Below, piece by piece: positions 33,650 through 44,233 of a DNA stretch of 64,000 bases. The stretch is taken from positions 104,840,400-104,904,399 of the forward strand of contig NC_082690.1 of the NCBI RefSeq assembly GCF_949987515.2, read 5' to 3'. The notes below the pieces were generated by a model. That model was not told the DNA's origin, did no database searches, and saw nothing but the letters and a program-made list of their open reading frames with translations. How positions within the stretch are numbered: position 1 is the stretch's first letter; each line of letters begins with the position of its first letter. The position numbers and the translations under genes were made by a program. The DNA is from Delphinus delphis. Taxonomy: Eukaryota; Chordata; Mammalia; Artiodactyla; Delphinidae.

Positions 33650-34694
33650 TGTTACTTCTTTTTAAGTTTTTTTACCAGTTCTTCATATATGATATAAAAT
33701 TCTTCCAGATTCTGTTTTTAAAATTCTATAAACTTTGTTTGTTAAGAATTTTTATAATTGTAAATAAATTATATTTCTCTTGAGTTTCTCCCTTCATGGA
33801 ATCCATGTGGCCATTCTAACAGCACATTTGGGAAAGCCCCTGTTGATACTTTGCCATCCTAAGTCAGGTTGGAACTGTGAGGAACTCTCAGTTACCAGCC
33901 ATGAGCCAATGAACTCTACTTTCACTGGGTAAAAGTAGAATGGGAGTTTATAGTGCCATGGTCAAGTGTCAAGTGGGTGGTGGTGGTAGTTTTAGATCTG
34001 GGAATACATCACATCTCTAGGCCTTCTCTCTCTCATTTTTTATGGATTGAGAGTTTTCTAATCACCTGGATACAGCTCCTTAATTTGATGACTTTATTGG
34101 TGGGTTTTTAAGACTCATTTGAAAACCGAAAACTATTGGCTAAAATTTCTCAATCTTGTTCTATGGTAATAATCATTTGAATGACTTATGTATGCCCACC
34201 CATATTAATCAAATTCACTGGCTTCTGCTAAAGCTCTCATGGGAATAGAATGGCAAGCTGACACATGTCCATTTGAATCAAAACCTGTCTGTTCATTTCA
34301 CAGGTGCCTGATAGGTTCAACTAGGCACACTGGCTTACGTGTGAAATAGGCTCTATTCGGTTTCTGAAAAGAAGAAGTTCCTTTGGGTATAATGCTTCTT
34401 TATATGCTATTAAATCCTAAAAATAGTCTATTGGTTAGTTGTACTATGGGATTAATATGACTCCTATTGAAATTGTAATTAAATACAGGAATAATACAAA
34501 GGAATGGAGAAAAATTCAAATAGGATTTTCCCATGGGTAAAATTTTGTTTACCTTTTCCCATACTGATCAGTCTTTTGGAATGTAATACTGATGACTCTT
34601 CCACAATTTATTAGTGTTTTTGCTTTCTTCCCTGAACTTTGATAGAATTGATATTTTGGGTGAGTGAATGAGGAAGAAGTTTAAAGGATTTTAC

Positions 34695-35000
34695 CCTGTC
34701 TAGTGATAAAAGTTACACATGCTAGTTGTGAAAAATACAAGACAATCACTCATAATCTTAAACTTAACCATCATTAGCATATCTCCTTCCAGTTTTTTTT
34801 CCCCATGCATAAAAGTATTTTTATGTAGCTGGGATAATGCTTGATATCATTTTATATCTTGCTTTCTAAATTTATCATAATCATTTTCCAGTCACTAAAA
34901 AATCTTACAAGAGTTTTTAGTGACTAAAGGTATGCTGTGATTTCCTGTAGTTTATTTGCCCATTTCTGTTATCGAACATTAGGTTGTATCTACCTTTGGG
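34695..35000 (-). mobile_element. Probable old L1 fragment
   Basis: Antisense L1-like phrases: tcattttatatcttgctttc, tagtttatttgcccatttctg and cattaggttgtatctacc. Diverged and AT-rich, so the family is uncertain. Confidence 0.4.
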
Positions 35001-35022
35001 GAGCATTAAAAATAAAAATACA

Positions 35023-35240
35023 GGGTCTTCCCTGGTGGCGCAGTGGTTGGGAGTCCGCCTGCCGATGCAGGGGACACGGGTTCGTGCCCTGGTCCGGGAA
35101 GATCCCACATGCCGCGGAGCGGCTGGGCCCGTGAGCCATGGCCGCTGAGCCTGCACTTCCAGAGCCTGTGCTCCGCAATGGGAGAGGCCACAACAGTGAG
35201 AGGCCCGTGTACTGCAAAAAAAAAATAAATTAAAAAAAAT
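35023..35240 (+). mobile_element. CHR SINE, short form, with 15-bp TSD
   Basis: Head gggtcttccctggtggcgc, well preserved body, A-rich tail. Flanked by aaaaataaaaataca at 35008-35022 and 35241-35255. Confidence 0.93.
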
Positions 35241-35351
35241 AAAAATAAAAATACACTGAACTTATGTATTTTTTTATGTTTCTGAGTATATCCTTATCAT
35301 TCCTACAAGTACAGTAATTAAGGTTATGAACATTAAAAAAACTTACTGTGG

Positions 35352-35572
35352 GGCTTCCCTGGTGGCGCAGTGGTTGAGAGTCCGCCTGCCAATGCAGGGG
35401 ACACGGGTTTGTGCCCCGGTCCGGGAAGATCCCACATGCTGCGGAGCGGCTGGGCCCCGTGAGCTATGGCCACTGAGCCTGCGCCTCTGGAGCCTGTGCT
35501 CCGCAACGGGAGAGGTCACAACAGTGAGAGGCCCATGTACCGCAAAAACAAACAAACAAACAAAAAAAAAAC
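35352..35572 (+). mobile_element. CHR SINE, short form, with 12-bp TSD
   Basis: Tail is (caaa)n instead of pure A. Flanked by aacttactGtgg (35340-35351) and aacttactAtgg (35573-35584). Confidence 0.94.
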
Positions 35573-36129
35573 AACTTACTATGGAAAAATTTAAACATAC
35601 ACAAAATAAACAATAGTGTAATGAGCTCCATCACCAGCTGCAATGATTATCAACATATGGAACTCTTTCATCTGTATCCTCCGCTCCCTCTCAATTATTT
35701 TAACTTAAATCACAGATACTTTTATTTAAGTAATTTATTTCATCTGTAACATCCTTCAGTTATGTATATCTGAGTTTTTAGTAAAACTTACTGTTTGTGA
35801 AATATAAAGCACATACAGAAAAGAATGTAAAACATAAATTTCTAGTTCAGTGCATGATCACAGAAAATACCCTTGTAACTACCACTCATCAAGATTTAGA
35901 ATTGCCACTACCTCAGGAGCTTCCTCATGCCTCTCCGAGTCACTAGTTTGTTTTTCTTTCCCAATGGAGACTTCTAGCGTTGTAATTTAGTTTTAGTTGA
36001 GTTTGAACTTTTAAAATTGGAATAATACAGTGCGTATTTTGTGTCTGGCTTGTTTTACCCAACATTTTGAGATTTATCCATGTTGCTCTGTAATATATAT
36101 AGACTTTTTAAAAGCATAGCAGCATTACT

Positions 36130-36441
36130 GGGCTTCCCTGGTGGCATAGTGGTTAAGAATCCACCTGCCAACACAGAGGACACAGGTTTGACTAAATTTG
36201 CCAGTTTTCTTCCCTGGTCCGGGAAGATCCCACATGCCACGGAGCAACTGAGCCGGTGAGCCACAACCACTGAGCCCACGCGCCAGAACTACTGAAGCCC
36301 GCATACCTAGAGCCCATGCTCTGCAACAAGAGAAGCCACCACAATGAGAAGCCCGCGCACAGCGCTGAAGAGTAGCCCCCGCTCGCGGCAACTGGAGAAA
36401 GCCCATGCGCAGCAACGAAGACCCAGCGCAGCCAAAAAAAA
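36130..36441 (+). mobile_element. CHR SINE, long form with a filler insertion
   Basis: Head gggcttccctggtggcatag, tail cagccaaaaaaaaac. Inside the B-box region, about 20 foreign bases (ctaaatttgccagttttctt, 36192-36211) separate ggtttga from ccctggtccgg. The insert resembles L1 sequence found at 37312-37333. Confidence 0.92.
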
Positions 36442-36529
36442 ACATGGATGAGAAACAACATTACTAGTATCAAAGTAAATGAACAACTTCTTAATACCTT
36501 CATTGTTCAAATTTCCCTAATGGTTTTTC

Positions 36530-36652
36530 TTTTTTTTTTCCTCTTGTTTTTGGCCACGCGGCTTGTGGGATCTTAGTTCCCAGACCAGGGATAGAACCCA
36601 GGCCCTCAGCAGTGAGAGTGCAGAGTCTTAACCACTTGACCATCAGGGAATT
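36530..36652 (-). mobile_element. Bov-tA-like SINE
   Basis: Reads ttttggccacgcggcttgtg to cttgaccatcagggaattacc. Diverged, so one of the older copies. Confidence 0.85.
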
Positions 36653-36941
36653 ACCTTTTTTTTTTTTTTTTTTTTAATGATTGGTTTGTTTGAATCATGA
36701 GTCAGACAAGGTCCATCCACATGTTGTGTATGGTTGATGTGTGTCTGAAAACTCTCTTAACCTATAAGTCACTATTCCCCCCTTTTCTTTTTCTTGTCTT
36801 GTGGAAAGATCTGGTCACTTGTCCTGTAGAATTTCCCACTTTCTGGATTTTGCTGATTGTATATCCATGTTGTTGTTTTTTTTAATTGAGATATATGTAA
36901 CATATAATGAAATATAGAGGTCTTGTGTTCAGTTTGGTGAG

Positions 36942-37169
36942 GTTTTTTGTTTTTTTTGTTTTTGTTTTTTTTTGCGGTACGCGGGCCTTTCACTGCTGTG
37001 GCCTCTCCCGTTGCGGAGCACAGGCTCCGGACGCGCAGGCTCAGCGGCCATGGCTCACGGGCCCAGCTGCTCCGCGGCATGTGAGATCTTCCCGGACCGG
37101 GGCACAAACCCGTGTCCCCTGCGTCGGCAGGCGGACTCTCAACCACTGCGTGCACCACCAGGGAAGCCC
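36942..37169 (-). mobile_element. CHR SINE, short form, with 12-bp TSD
   Basis: T-rich tail, then gcggtacgcgggcctttc, ending gtgcaccaccagggaagccc (a 4-bp tgca gain). Flanked by cagtttggtgag at 36930-36941 and 37170-37181, within L1. Confidence 0.95.
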
Positions 37170-37740
37170 CAGTTTGGTGAGTTTTGACAGAGTAGTCACT
37201 ATTCAAAATAAGATATAGATAGAGAACATTTCCATCTTCATGGAAATTTCCCTTGTGTCCCTTTGTATTTAGTGTCCTCTTCCATCCCTATATCTGACTT
37301 CTATCACCATAGACTAAACTTGCCAGTTTTCATAAATATAGAATCACAGCATGTGCTCTTCTGTGAGGGGCTTCTTTCACTTAACATTACGTTTTTGAGT
37401 TGTGTCCATGTGTTTCCAGAGTTTTTTCCTTTTTATTGCTGAATATATTCCATTGTGTATATATACCATAATTTGTTTATTCTCCTTTTGATGGACACTT
37501 TGGTGGTTTTCAGTTTTCAGCTATTATGAATAGGCTGTGATAAATATTCTTGTGTAAGTCTTGATGTGGACATGTTTTTCATTTTTTTCTTGAGAAAATA
37601 CAAAAGAGTGGTTGCTGGGTCATATGGTAAATATATGTATAACTTTATAAGAAATTGCCAAACTATTTAAAGTGCTGTTCCATTTTATACTTCCCCAGCA
37701 GTGTATGAGACCTCCACTTGCTCCATATGCTTGTCAACGT

Positions 37741-37867
37741 TTTTTTGTGTTTTTTTTTGGCCGCGCCATGTGGCAAGCAGGATCTTAGTTCCCTGACCAG
37801 GGATGGAACCCATGCCCCCTGCATTGGGAGCATGGAGTCTTAACCACTGGACCGCCAGGGAAGTCCC
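37741..37867 (-). mobile_element. Bov-tA-like SINE inside L1
   Basis: Reads ttttggccgcgccatgtggc to ggaccgccagggaagtccc. Target remnants gtcaacgttttt and accaacattttt flank it. Confidence 0.88.
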
Positions 37868-38224
37868 CTTACCAACATTTTTGACATTAGCGATTCTAGT
37901 GAGTGTGAAATAGTATCTCATGATTATAATTTGTATTTCTCTGGTAACTAATAATGTTGAGCACCTTTTCATGTGCTTACTGAGCATTTGTATATCTTTG
38001 ATGAAGTATCTGTTCAAGTCTTTTGCCCCCTTTTTTATTGATTTGTTCATCTTTTAATTGTTGATTTGTAGTTCTTTATATATTTGGATACAAGTCCTTT
38101 GTTAGACTTACATGCTGCAAATATTTTTATCCAATCTGTGACTTATTTTATTTTTTTAATGGTGTATTTTGGTGAACAGAATTTTTTAAATAATTTTTTT
38201 GTTTGTTTTATGGTTTGTTACATG

Positions 38225-38420
38225 CTTTTTAAAACTTGATCTTTGAGATAACCCTTTGAGGGGAAATATGGTAGTGTCCTCATTTTGCTCATTAGGAAAT
38301 AGAGGCCCAGAGAGGTAAAAAGACTTGTCCTAAAGTTATACAACTAATAAGTGGTAGAGCAAAGCTTGGAAACCAGGTCTTTTTACTTCGGGTTGAATTT
38401 CTTTCCATTACACCTTATTC
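38225..38420 (-). mobile_element. MIR SINE
   Basis: Antisense MIR: gataaccctttgaggggaaa, aatagaggcccagagaggtaaa, acaactaataagtggtagagc and gaaaccaggtc. Confidence 0.75.
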
Positions 38421-38439
38421 TCCCTTTCTCTTTTCCCAT

Positions 38440-38820
38440 TACCTGAAAATGATACTGTACTCAGCTACTACTTTCTTTTTCTTGAAGTTCTCTGGCCTAT
38501 TTTACCTTGGGGCCTTTGCGTATGCAGTTCTGAGTTGAACACTTTCCTTCCTCTCTCGAATTTGATTTATCCTTCAGATTTCAGCTTAGATGTTACATCC
38601 TTTGGGAAAATTTTGACATCTGTTTCTTTTCCTGCTAGATAAGGTACCTCTTCTCCCTGTTTCTTTAACATTAGATTTTTCTGCTGTCATAACAAATAAT
38701 ACCCTGATTGTCTTTCTACTTACTCTCTCTAGATTCTGAGGGCAGGAACCATTACCGTCTTATTTACCAGAAAATTGACAATGTCTGGCACATGGGAGAT
38801 GATTAAAATATAATGAATTC
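38440..38820 (+). mobile_element. L2 LINE fragment
   Basis: Has ccttcagatttcagcttagatgttac (L2 landmark) and the 3' part agattctgagggcaggaacc ... aatgtctggcacatgggagatgattaa. Confidence 0.7.
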
Positions 38821-39432
38821 GATTGAATATAATTCTCTCTTTATCTACTAGTGACAGATTTTTTTTTGTACCGTATACTTAAACCCTATTGTGTATTTAA
38901 TTTAGCATTTTTGTGTAGTGTCATGATGTTTCACTTGTGATTGCTGAATTCCTGAAAGGATTGTATCATATTTTAAAGTGAAGATTATAAAAATTTATTT
39001 TTTATTCCCTATATACCTAAGGAGTATTAAAACTTATTGAATTGAATATTTGACTAGCTTTAGGAAGTTTTCTTTATCCATTTACTTTATTTTTATTCAT
39101 TTACTTTTACTATTGACAATGTCTTAAACTGCAAATTTAAACTATATAATTGCCTGAAAGATATTACATCTGAAAAACTAATTTATACATTTCACAGCTG
39201 CTATCTTTGACATTGAACAGCAGGCATAGACTCCATCTTTTATTCCTAAAGAGTAGATAGGTTCTTAAAAAGTAACTTACGGAATTTACTGACACCTGGT
39301 CTGTGGTGTGGTTAAAAAAAAAAATCCTTATTCTTAGGAAATGCACACTTAAGTATTTAGGAGTAAAGGGCCATCGTATATACAACTTACTCTCAGATGG
39401 TTTGGGAGTAAGTGGGGAAAAAAATACACAGC

Positions 39433-40262
39433 TGTGGAATGTAAATTGGTGCAGCCACTGTGGAAAACAGTATGACGGTTCCTTAAAAAACTAAAAATAG
39501 AGTTGCCATATGATCCAGCAATCTCACTACTGGGCATATATCTGGAGAAAACTATAATTAGAAAAGATAAATGCACCCCAGTGTTCACAGCAGCACTATT
39601 TACAATAGCCAAGACATGGAAGCAACCTAAATGTCCATCGACAGATGAATGGCTAAAGATGTGGTGTATAGGCACAGTGGAATATTACTCAGCCACAAGA
39701 AAGAATGAACTAATGGGGAGTTCTCTGATGGCCTAGTGGTGAGGATTCAACCCTTTCACTGCCATGGCCTGGGTTCAATCCCTGGTCGGGGAGCTGAGGT
39801 CCTGCAAGCTGCGTGGCGTGCCCCCCCAAAAAAGAATGAAATAATGCCATTTGCAGCAACGTGGATGGACCTAGAGATTATCATATTAAGTGAAGTAAGT
39901 TAGAAAGAGAAAGAAATACCATATGATATCACTTACATGTGGAATCTAAAGAATGACACAAATGAACTTATCTATGAAACAGAAACAGACTCATGGACAC
40001 AGAAAACAAACTTATGGTTACCAAAAGGGAAAGAAGGTGGGGGAGGGATAAATTAGGCAGATACAAACTGTTATATATAAAAGAGATAAATAACAAGGTC
40101 CTACTGTATAGCATTGGGAACTATATTCAATATCCTGTAATAACACCATAATGGAAAAGAATATGAGAAAGAATATGTATATATAAGTGAATCACTTTGC
40201 TATATACCAGAAACTAACACAACATTGTAAATCAACCAGACTTCAATAAAGAAATAAACAAA
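39433..40262 (+). mobile_element. 5'-truncated L1 carrying a SINE
   Basis: Has the L1 ORF2 C-terminal region: a frame from 39503 reads [17 protein letters not shown] and then [15 protein letters not shown], interrupted by the SINE at 39716. The 3' UTR runs to ccagacttcaataaagaaataaac. The 3' end differs from the copies at 18083 and 41730, so it is another subfamily. Confidence 0.92.
39716..39831 (+). mobile_element. Bov-tA-like SINE inside L1
   Basis: Reads ggagttctctgatggcctagtgg to gcgtggcgtgccccccc plus a short A tail. Flanked by aagaatgaaCtaatg (39701-39715) and aagaatgaaAtaatg (39832-39846). Confidence 0.9.
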
Positions 40263-40278
40263 AATTCCACACCTGTAT

Positions 40279-40294
40279 ACACACACACACACAC
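40279..40294 (+). repeat. (AC)8 microsatellite
   Basis: Uninterrupted AC run just after the L1 3' end. Confidence 0.9.
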
Positions 40295-40664
40295 TCTTGT
40301 ATATATCCACAAGCAGTCCCCACTTTGCATGGTAGTGTAGGACTATAAAAACGACCATGAAGACTAAGGCCATGCAAGATGACCAATGGGAAAAGTTATG
40401 ATGTGCCCTTTAAAATTTTTGTCAAAATATTAAAAACAATTTCATTGTTGGTATGAGGAAACGAAAAAGTAAAACTAGTATTTATTTGATACACTGTAAT
40501 CTAAAGCATTAGAAACATTGAATATTGAAGTGTTCTATATCTTTGTTAAAATTTATCAAGAGTAGTTTGAGCAGTGTTTGCCTGCTTCTTGTCCTATAAC
40601 TTAAGATATGGAGCAAACGTCTTTTGGATGCCTTGGCTTCCAGCATTTTATCCTTTGCACTTCC

Positions 40665-41050
40665 TTTTTTTTTTAATTTATTCTTATTTATTTATTTATT
40701 ATTATTTTTTATTTTATTTATTCTTTATTCTTTTTTTTCCTTTATTTATTTTTGGCTGTGTTGGGTCTTCATTGCAGCGTGTGGGCTTTCTCTAGTTGTG
40801 GCGAGCGGGGGCTACTCTTCGTTGTGGTGCGCAGGCTTCTCATTGTGGTGGCTTCTCTTGTTGCAGAGCATGGGCTCTAGGCACGCAGGCTTCAGTAGTT
40901 GTGGCTCACAGGCTCTAGAGCACAGGCTCAGTAGTTGTGGTGCACGGGCTTAGTTGCTCCGTGGCATGTGGGATTTCCTGGACCAGGGATTGAACCCGCG
41001 TCCCCTGCATTGGCAGGCGGAGTCTCAACCACTGCACCACCAGGGAAGCC
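40665..41050 (-). mobile_element. CHR SINE, long form with expanded AT tail
   Basis: About 80 bp of tttatt-type tail (40665-40750), then ggctgtgttgggtcttc, ending ccaccagggaagccc. Flanked by tatcctttg at 40649-40657 and 41053-41061. Confidence 0.92.
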
Positions 41051-41069
41051 CATATCCTTTGTTGTTGGT

Positions 41070-41245
41070 TTTTTTTTAAATTAAATTAAATTTATTTTTT
41101 TTATACAGCAGGTTCTTATTAATTATCTGTTTTATACATATAAGTGTACATATGTCAATCCCAATCTCCCAGTTCATCACACCACCACCACACCCTCCCC
41201 CGCCCCCGCCACTTTCCCCCTTGGTGTCCATATATTTGTGCTCCC
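41070..41245 (-). mobile_element. L1 3' fragment inside the Tigger remnant
   Basis: Antisense L1: ttttatacagcaggttcttatt, ttttatacatataagtgtacatatgtc, then a C-rich stretch and ccatatatttgtgctccc. Flanked by tatcctttg at 41053-41061 and 41246-41254, the same target word used by the SINE next to it. Confidence 0.8.
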
Positions 41246-41337
41246 TATCCTTTGTACTTTCAATGTCATGAAATATCATTGAGAGTTCCTTTTTTTTTTT
41301 GCTGGTGTCAGTTCCTCTGGGACATCCTTATCCTTTT

Positions 41338-41357
41338 CATCATCATCATCATCATCA
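41338..41357 (+). repeat. CAT/ATG trinucleotide run
   Basis: About six CAT units. On the - strand it is the GAT run encoding the Asp stretch of the Tigger remnant. Confidence 0.85.
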
Positions 41358-41729
41358 CTTTCCTTATGTGTATGTTGATAAGTTTGCCAGTACTAAGCTC
41401 CTCTGATGCATGTTAACTCTGTTTATTTTCTATTCAGATTTTACTTTCAGCATTACCACTTTTTACATCTTTGCTTCATTTTTATCTCTGTAGGCCAGTT
41501 CCCTTTTTTGATTATCCATTTTTATAAAATGTCACATGGGTTTATTACTGGAGACTAGGAGTCAACACAGCTACACGCTGTGCTGTTTTTGTGTGAACTG
41601 AATAGCATTCCCAGTGACTCATCACTAACAGACTTTGAAAGAAGTGATGTGATTGGTCACTGATCACAATGCACATCTTCACTTACACAGCCATTCTGGA
41701 GTGAAGAACTAGCAGTAAAATTTGTACTT

Positions 41730-42070
41730 GAACCTAGGGGCAGGACAGGAATAAAGACGCAGATGTAGAGAATGGACTTGAGGACACAGGGAGGGGGAAG
41801 GGTAAGCTGGGACAAAGTGAGAGAGTGGCATGGACTTACATATACTACCAAATGTAAAATAAATAGGTAGTGGGAAGCAGCCACATAGCGAAGGGAGATC
41901 AGCTCTGTGCTTTGTGACCAACTAGAGGGGTGGGATAGGGAGGGTGGGCGGAAGATGCAAGAGGGAGGAGATATGGGGTTATATGTATATGTATAGCTGA
42001 TTCACTTTGTTATAAAGCAGAAACTAACACACCATTGTAAAGCAATTATACTCCAATAAAGATGTTTAAA
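41730..42070 (+). mobile_element. 5'-truncated L1 3' end with 13-bp TSD
   Basis: About 340 bp of 3' UTR from gaacctaggggcaggacagg to ctccaataaagatgtttaaa. Flanked by aaaatttgtactt at 41717-41729 and 42071-42083. Very similar to 18490-18798, so the same recently active subfamily. The perfect TSD supports a young age. Confidence 0.96.
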
Positions 42071-42235
42071 AAAATTTGTACTTTATGCAGCTACTTGTGG
42101 TTCATATACCATGGTAACTGAAGTTTGAACGATGTTGTTGGGAGACTGATGTTATTTAACTAAAGTGTGACTACTGAAATTTGGGCATATGGGATTGTGG
42201 AAAACAAGTACTACCAGTAAAAAGAGCATGTGTGG

Positions 42236-42448
42236 GGGCTTCCCTGGTGGCGCAGTGGTTGAGAGTCCGCCTGCCGATGCAGGGTCACGTGTTCGTGCCC
42301 CGGTCCAGGAAGATCCCACATGCCGCGGAGTGGCTAGGCCCGTGAGCCGTGGCCGCTCAGCCTGTGCGTCTGGAGCCTGTGCTCCGCAACAGGAGAGGCC
42401 ACAACAGTGAGAGGCCCGCGTACCGCAAAAAAAAAAAAAAAAGGGGGT
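42236..42448 (+). mobile_element. CHR SINE, short form
   Basis: Reads gggcttccctggtggcgcag to gcgtaccgc plus poly-A. Flanked by catgtgtg at 42228-42235 and 42449-42456. Confidence 0.93.
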
Positions 42449-42649
42449 CATGTGTGAATGAATGCAAATCCTTCCATTTTTATAATGTTAAAAGATTAAT
42501 AACTCCTTGCAGGAAGATTTATGTCATTGTATTCACTTTTAGTGACTTGTAGCTGTTATTTACAGGGAGCATCAGATGATGAGACACTGTATGTATATAA
42601 AAGTTTTTTGTTAATCATGACATAGAGAACAATATATGGTATGATAGGG

Positions 42650-42885
42650 TAACCAACATTTGCTGAATCGCTCTAATATGCCAGGCAGTATTTTAGATAT
42701 TTTACATTATTAGATATGCCGTTTAATCCTTGTAACAATCTCTGAAATTGGTAGTATTTTATATAACCTCATTTTATAGAGGGGGAAACTGAGGCTCAGG
42801 GCTTATGTAGGCTTAGTAAGTAACAGTTCCAGGATTCAAACTTAGGTCTGCCTGGCCCCAGACCTACTCATTCTGCTACCCCGTT
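42650..42885 (-). mobile_element. MIR SINE
   Basis: Near-complete antisense MIR: acatttgctgaatcgctctaatatgccaggcag, gggggaaactgaggctcagg, gtaagtaacagttccaggattcaaac. Confidence 0.85.
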
Positions 42886-43424
42886 TTTCATGGTGGTTGT
42901 TGGCGCTCCACCAGAGTCCCTTTGATCGTGACTAAACTGAGACTAAAACATCAGAAAGGAGCACTTTAGAAATAAGTTTATGGAGCTTTAGGTGATTAGC
43001 TTCAGGTTAAACACATTGGCAAAAATACTACAAAGGTCACTGCCTGTGTTTATTTATTGCATCATACCAGGAGACAGTTTCAGGTTGTCTCATTTTTGGC
43101 ATTGCTATGTTTGATCACTTTGTTACAGGTGCGACTGTCATATCTTTCCTTTAAAAATGTGTTTTCTCCTTTGTAATTAGAAAATAATTTGTGGGATGGT
43201 ACTTTGAGATTCCCAACAACTTTTTGCTAATCATCCGTTTATTGTCCTTGCTGTGGTATACTTTTATTGATATCTTTAAAAGTTTATTACCAAAAATTTA
43301 CAAAATTAAACAAATAACGTATTTTTCACTGTAAGATATAATAGGTGATCTCCAAAGAAGAGAAAAAGTTCAAAGGCACTGTTGAGCTTTTATTCTTTTA
43401 TGATAACTTTGCAATTCCTAAATT

Positions 43425-43614
43425 TTTTTTTTTTTTTGCGGTACGCGGGCCTCTCACTGTTGTGGCCTCTCCTGCTGCGGAGCACAGGCTCCGGACGCGC
43501 AGGCTCATGGGCCCAGCTGCTCTGCGGCATGTGGGATCTTCCCGGACGGGGGCACGAACCCGTGTCCCTTGCATCGGCAGGCAGACTCTCAACCACTGCG
43601 CCACCAGGGAAGCC
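43425..43614 (-). mobile_element. CHR SINE, short form with an internal deletion
   Basis: Poly-T, then gcggtacgcgggcctctc, ending ccaccagggaagccc. About 13 bp around agcggccatggct are missing near 43507. Possible TSD ctaaatt at 43418 and 43616. Confidence 0.92.
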
Positions 43615-44020
43615 CGCTAAATTACTTTTGAACTGTGTACTCTGAAGTATGTCAAAGGCACTGTTCTGTATTCTAATTGTTCTCTAGTAGAACACAGCAC
43701 AACACACACGCACACATTTGGCCTGTTAAACCTTTCTGAGTTTTCTTTTTAAATAATAAATAATCAGTAATCAGAATATAGCACTCAATTGCAGAAACTT
43801 TCAGGAGAAGACAGAATTTAAGATCTACTGATATAGTGGCAAAGAAAAGAGAAGAGTTATTTTATGGTTATAAATAGATAGAGCTGGGTGATTGTGATGA
43901 TAGATATTCAAGAATCAGAATTAAATAATGGCTTCTCTGGGAATGGTGGATCTTAAACTGGTGAGGACAGAGAGCCAGAGAAATAATTTTAGAAAGTAAA
44001 GCACAAAAGGCACATCTTAG

Positions 44021-44233
44021 GGGCTTCCCTGGTGGCGCAGTGGTTGAGAGTCCGCCTGCCGATGCAGGGGACCACGGGTTCGTGCCCCGGTCCGGGAAGA
44101 TCCCACATGCTGCGGAGCGGCTAGACCCGTGAGCCGTGGCCACTGAGCCTGCGCGTCCGGAGCCTGTGCTCCTCAACAGGAGAGGCCACAACAGTGAGAG
44201 ACCCGCATACTGCAAAAAAAAAAAAAAAAAAAA
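44021..44233 (+). mobile_element. CHR SINE, short form, with 16-bp TSD
   Basis: Full body and a long poly-A. Flanked by aaaaggcacatCttag (44005-44020) and aaaaggcacatTttag (44234-44249). Confidence 0.95.

Larger units (their letters stand above)
35575..38150 (-). mobile_element. Old L1 (antisense), broken up by four SINEs
   Basis: Antisense L1 text runs through 35585-36120, 36455-36525, 36675-36940, 37185-37740 and 37868-38150, between SINEs. Near the right end the - strand encodes an ORF2 C-terminal piece (NKSIKKGAKDLNRYFIKDIQ, within 37950-38050). It may be one L1 or adjoining fragments. No intact frame remains. Confidence 0.7.
40313..42158 (-). mobile_element. Tigger-like DNA transposon remnant (antisense)
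   Basis: Begins cagtccccactttgcatgg and seems to end near ttgttgggagactg, whose reverse complement also starts cagtc. On the - strand, 41300-41360 encodes ESDDDDDDEKDKDVPEEL. Downstream of it, 41257-41290 encodes IFHDIESTKD. These resemble the acidic and C-terminal part of Tigger transposases as I remember them. It is interrupted by one SINE and two L1 pieces. Frames are broken, so it is inactive. Confidence 0.5.

Noticed and set aside
33320..33783. Frames of 100-140 codons with repeated motifs such as SLLWPLPLRSTGS and HGSRAQPLRGMWDLPG, here and in some twenty other places
   Set aside because: These are translations of the CHR SINE body, not genes. They recur wherever a SINE lies and have no function as protein.
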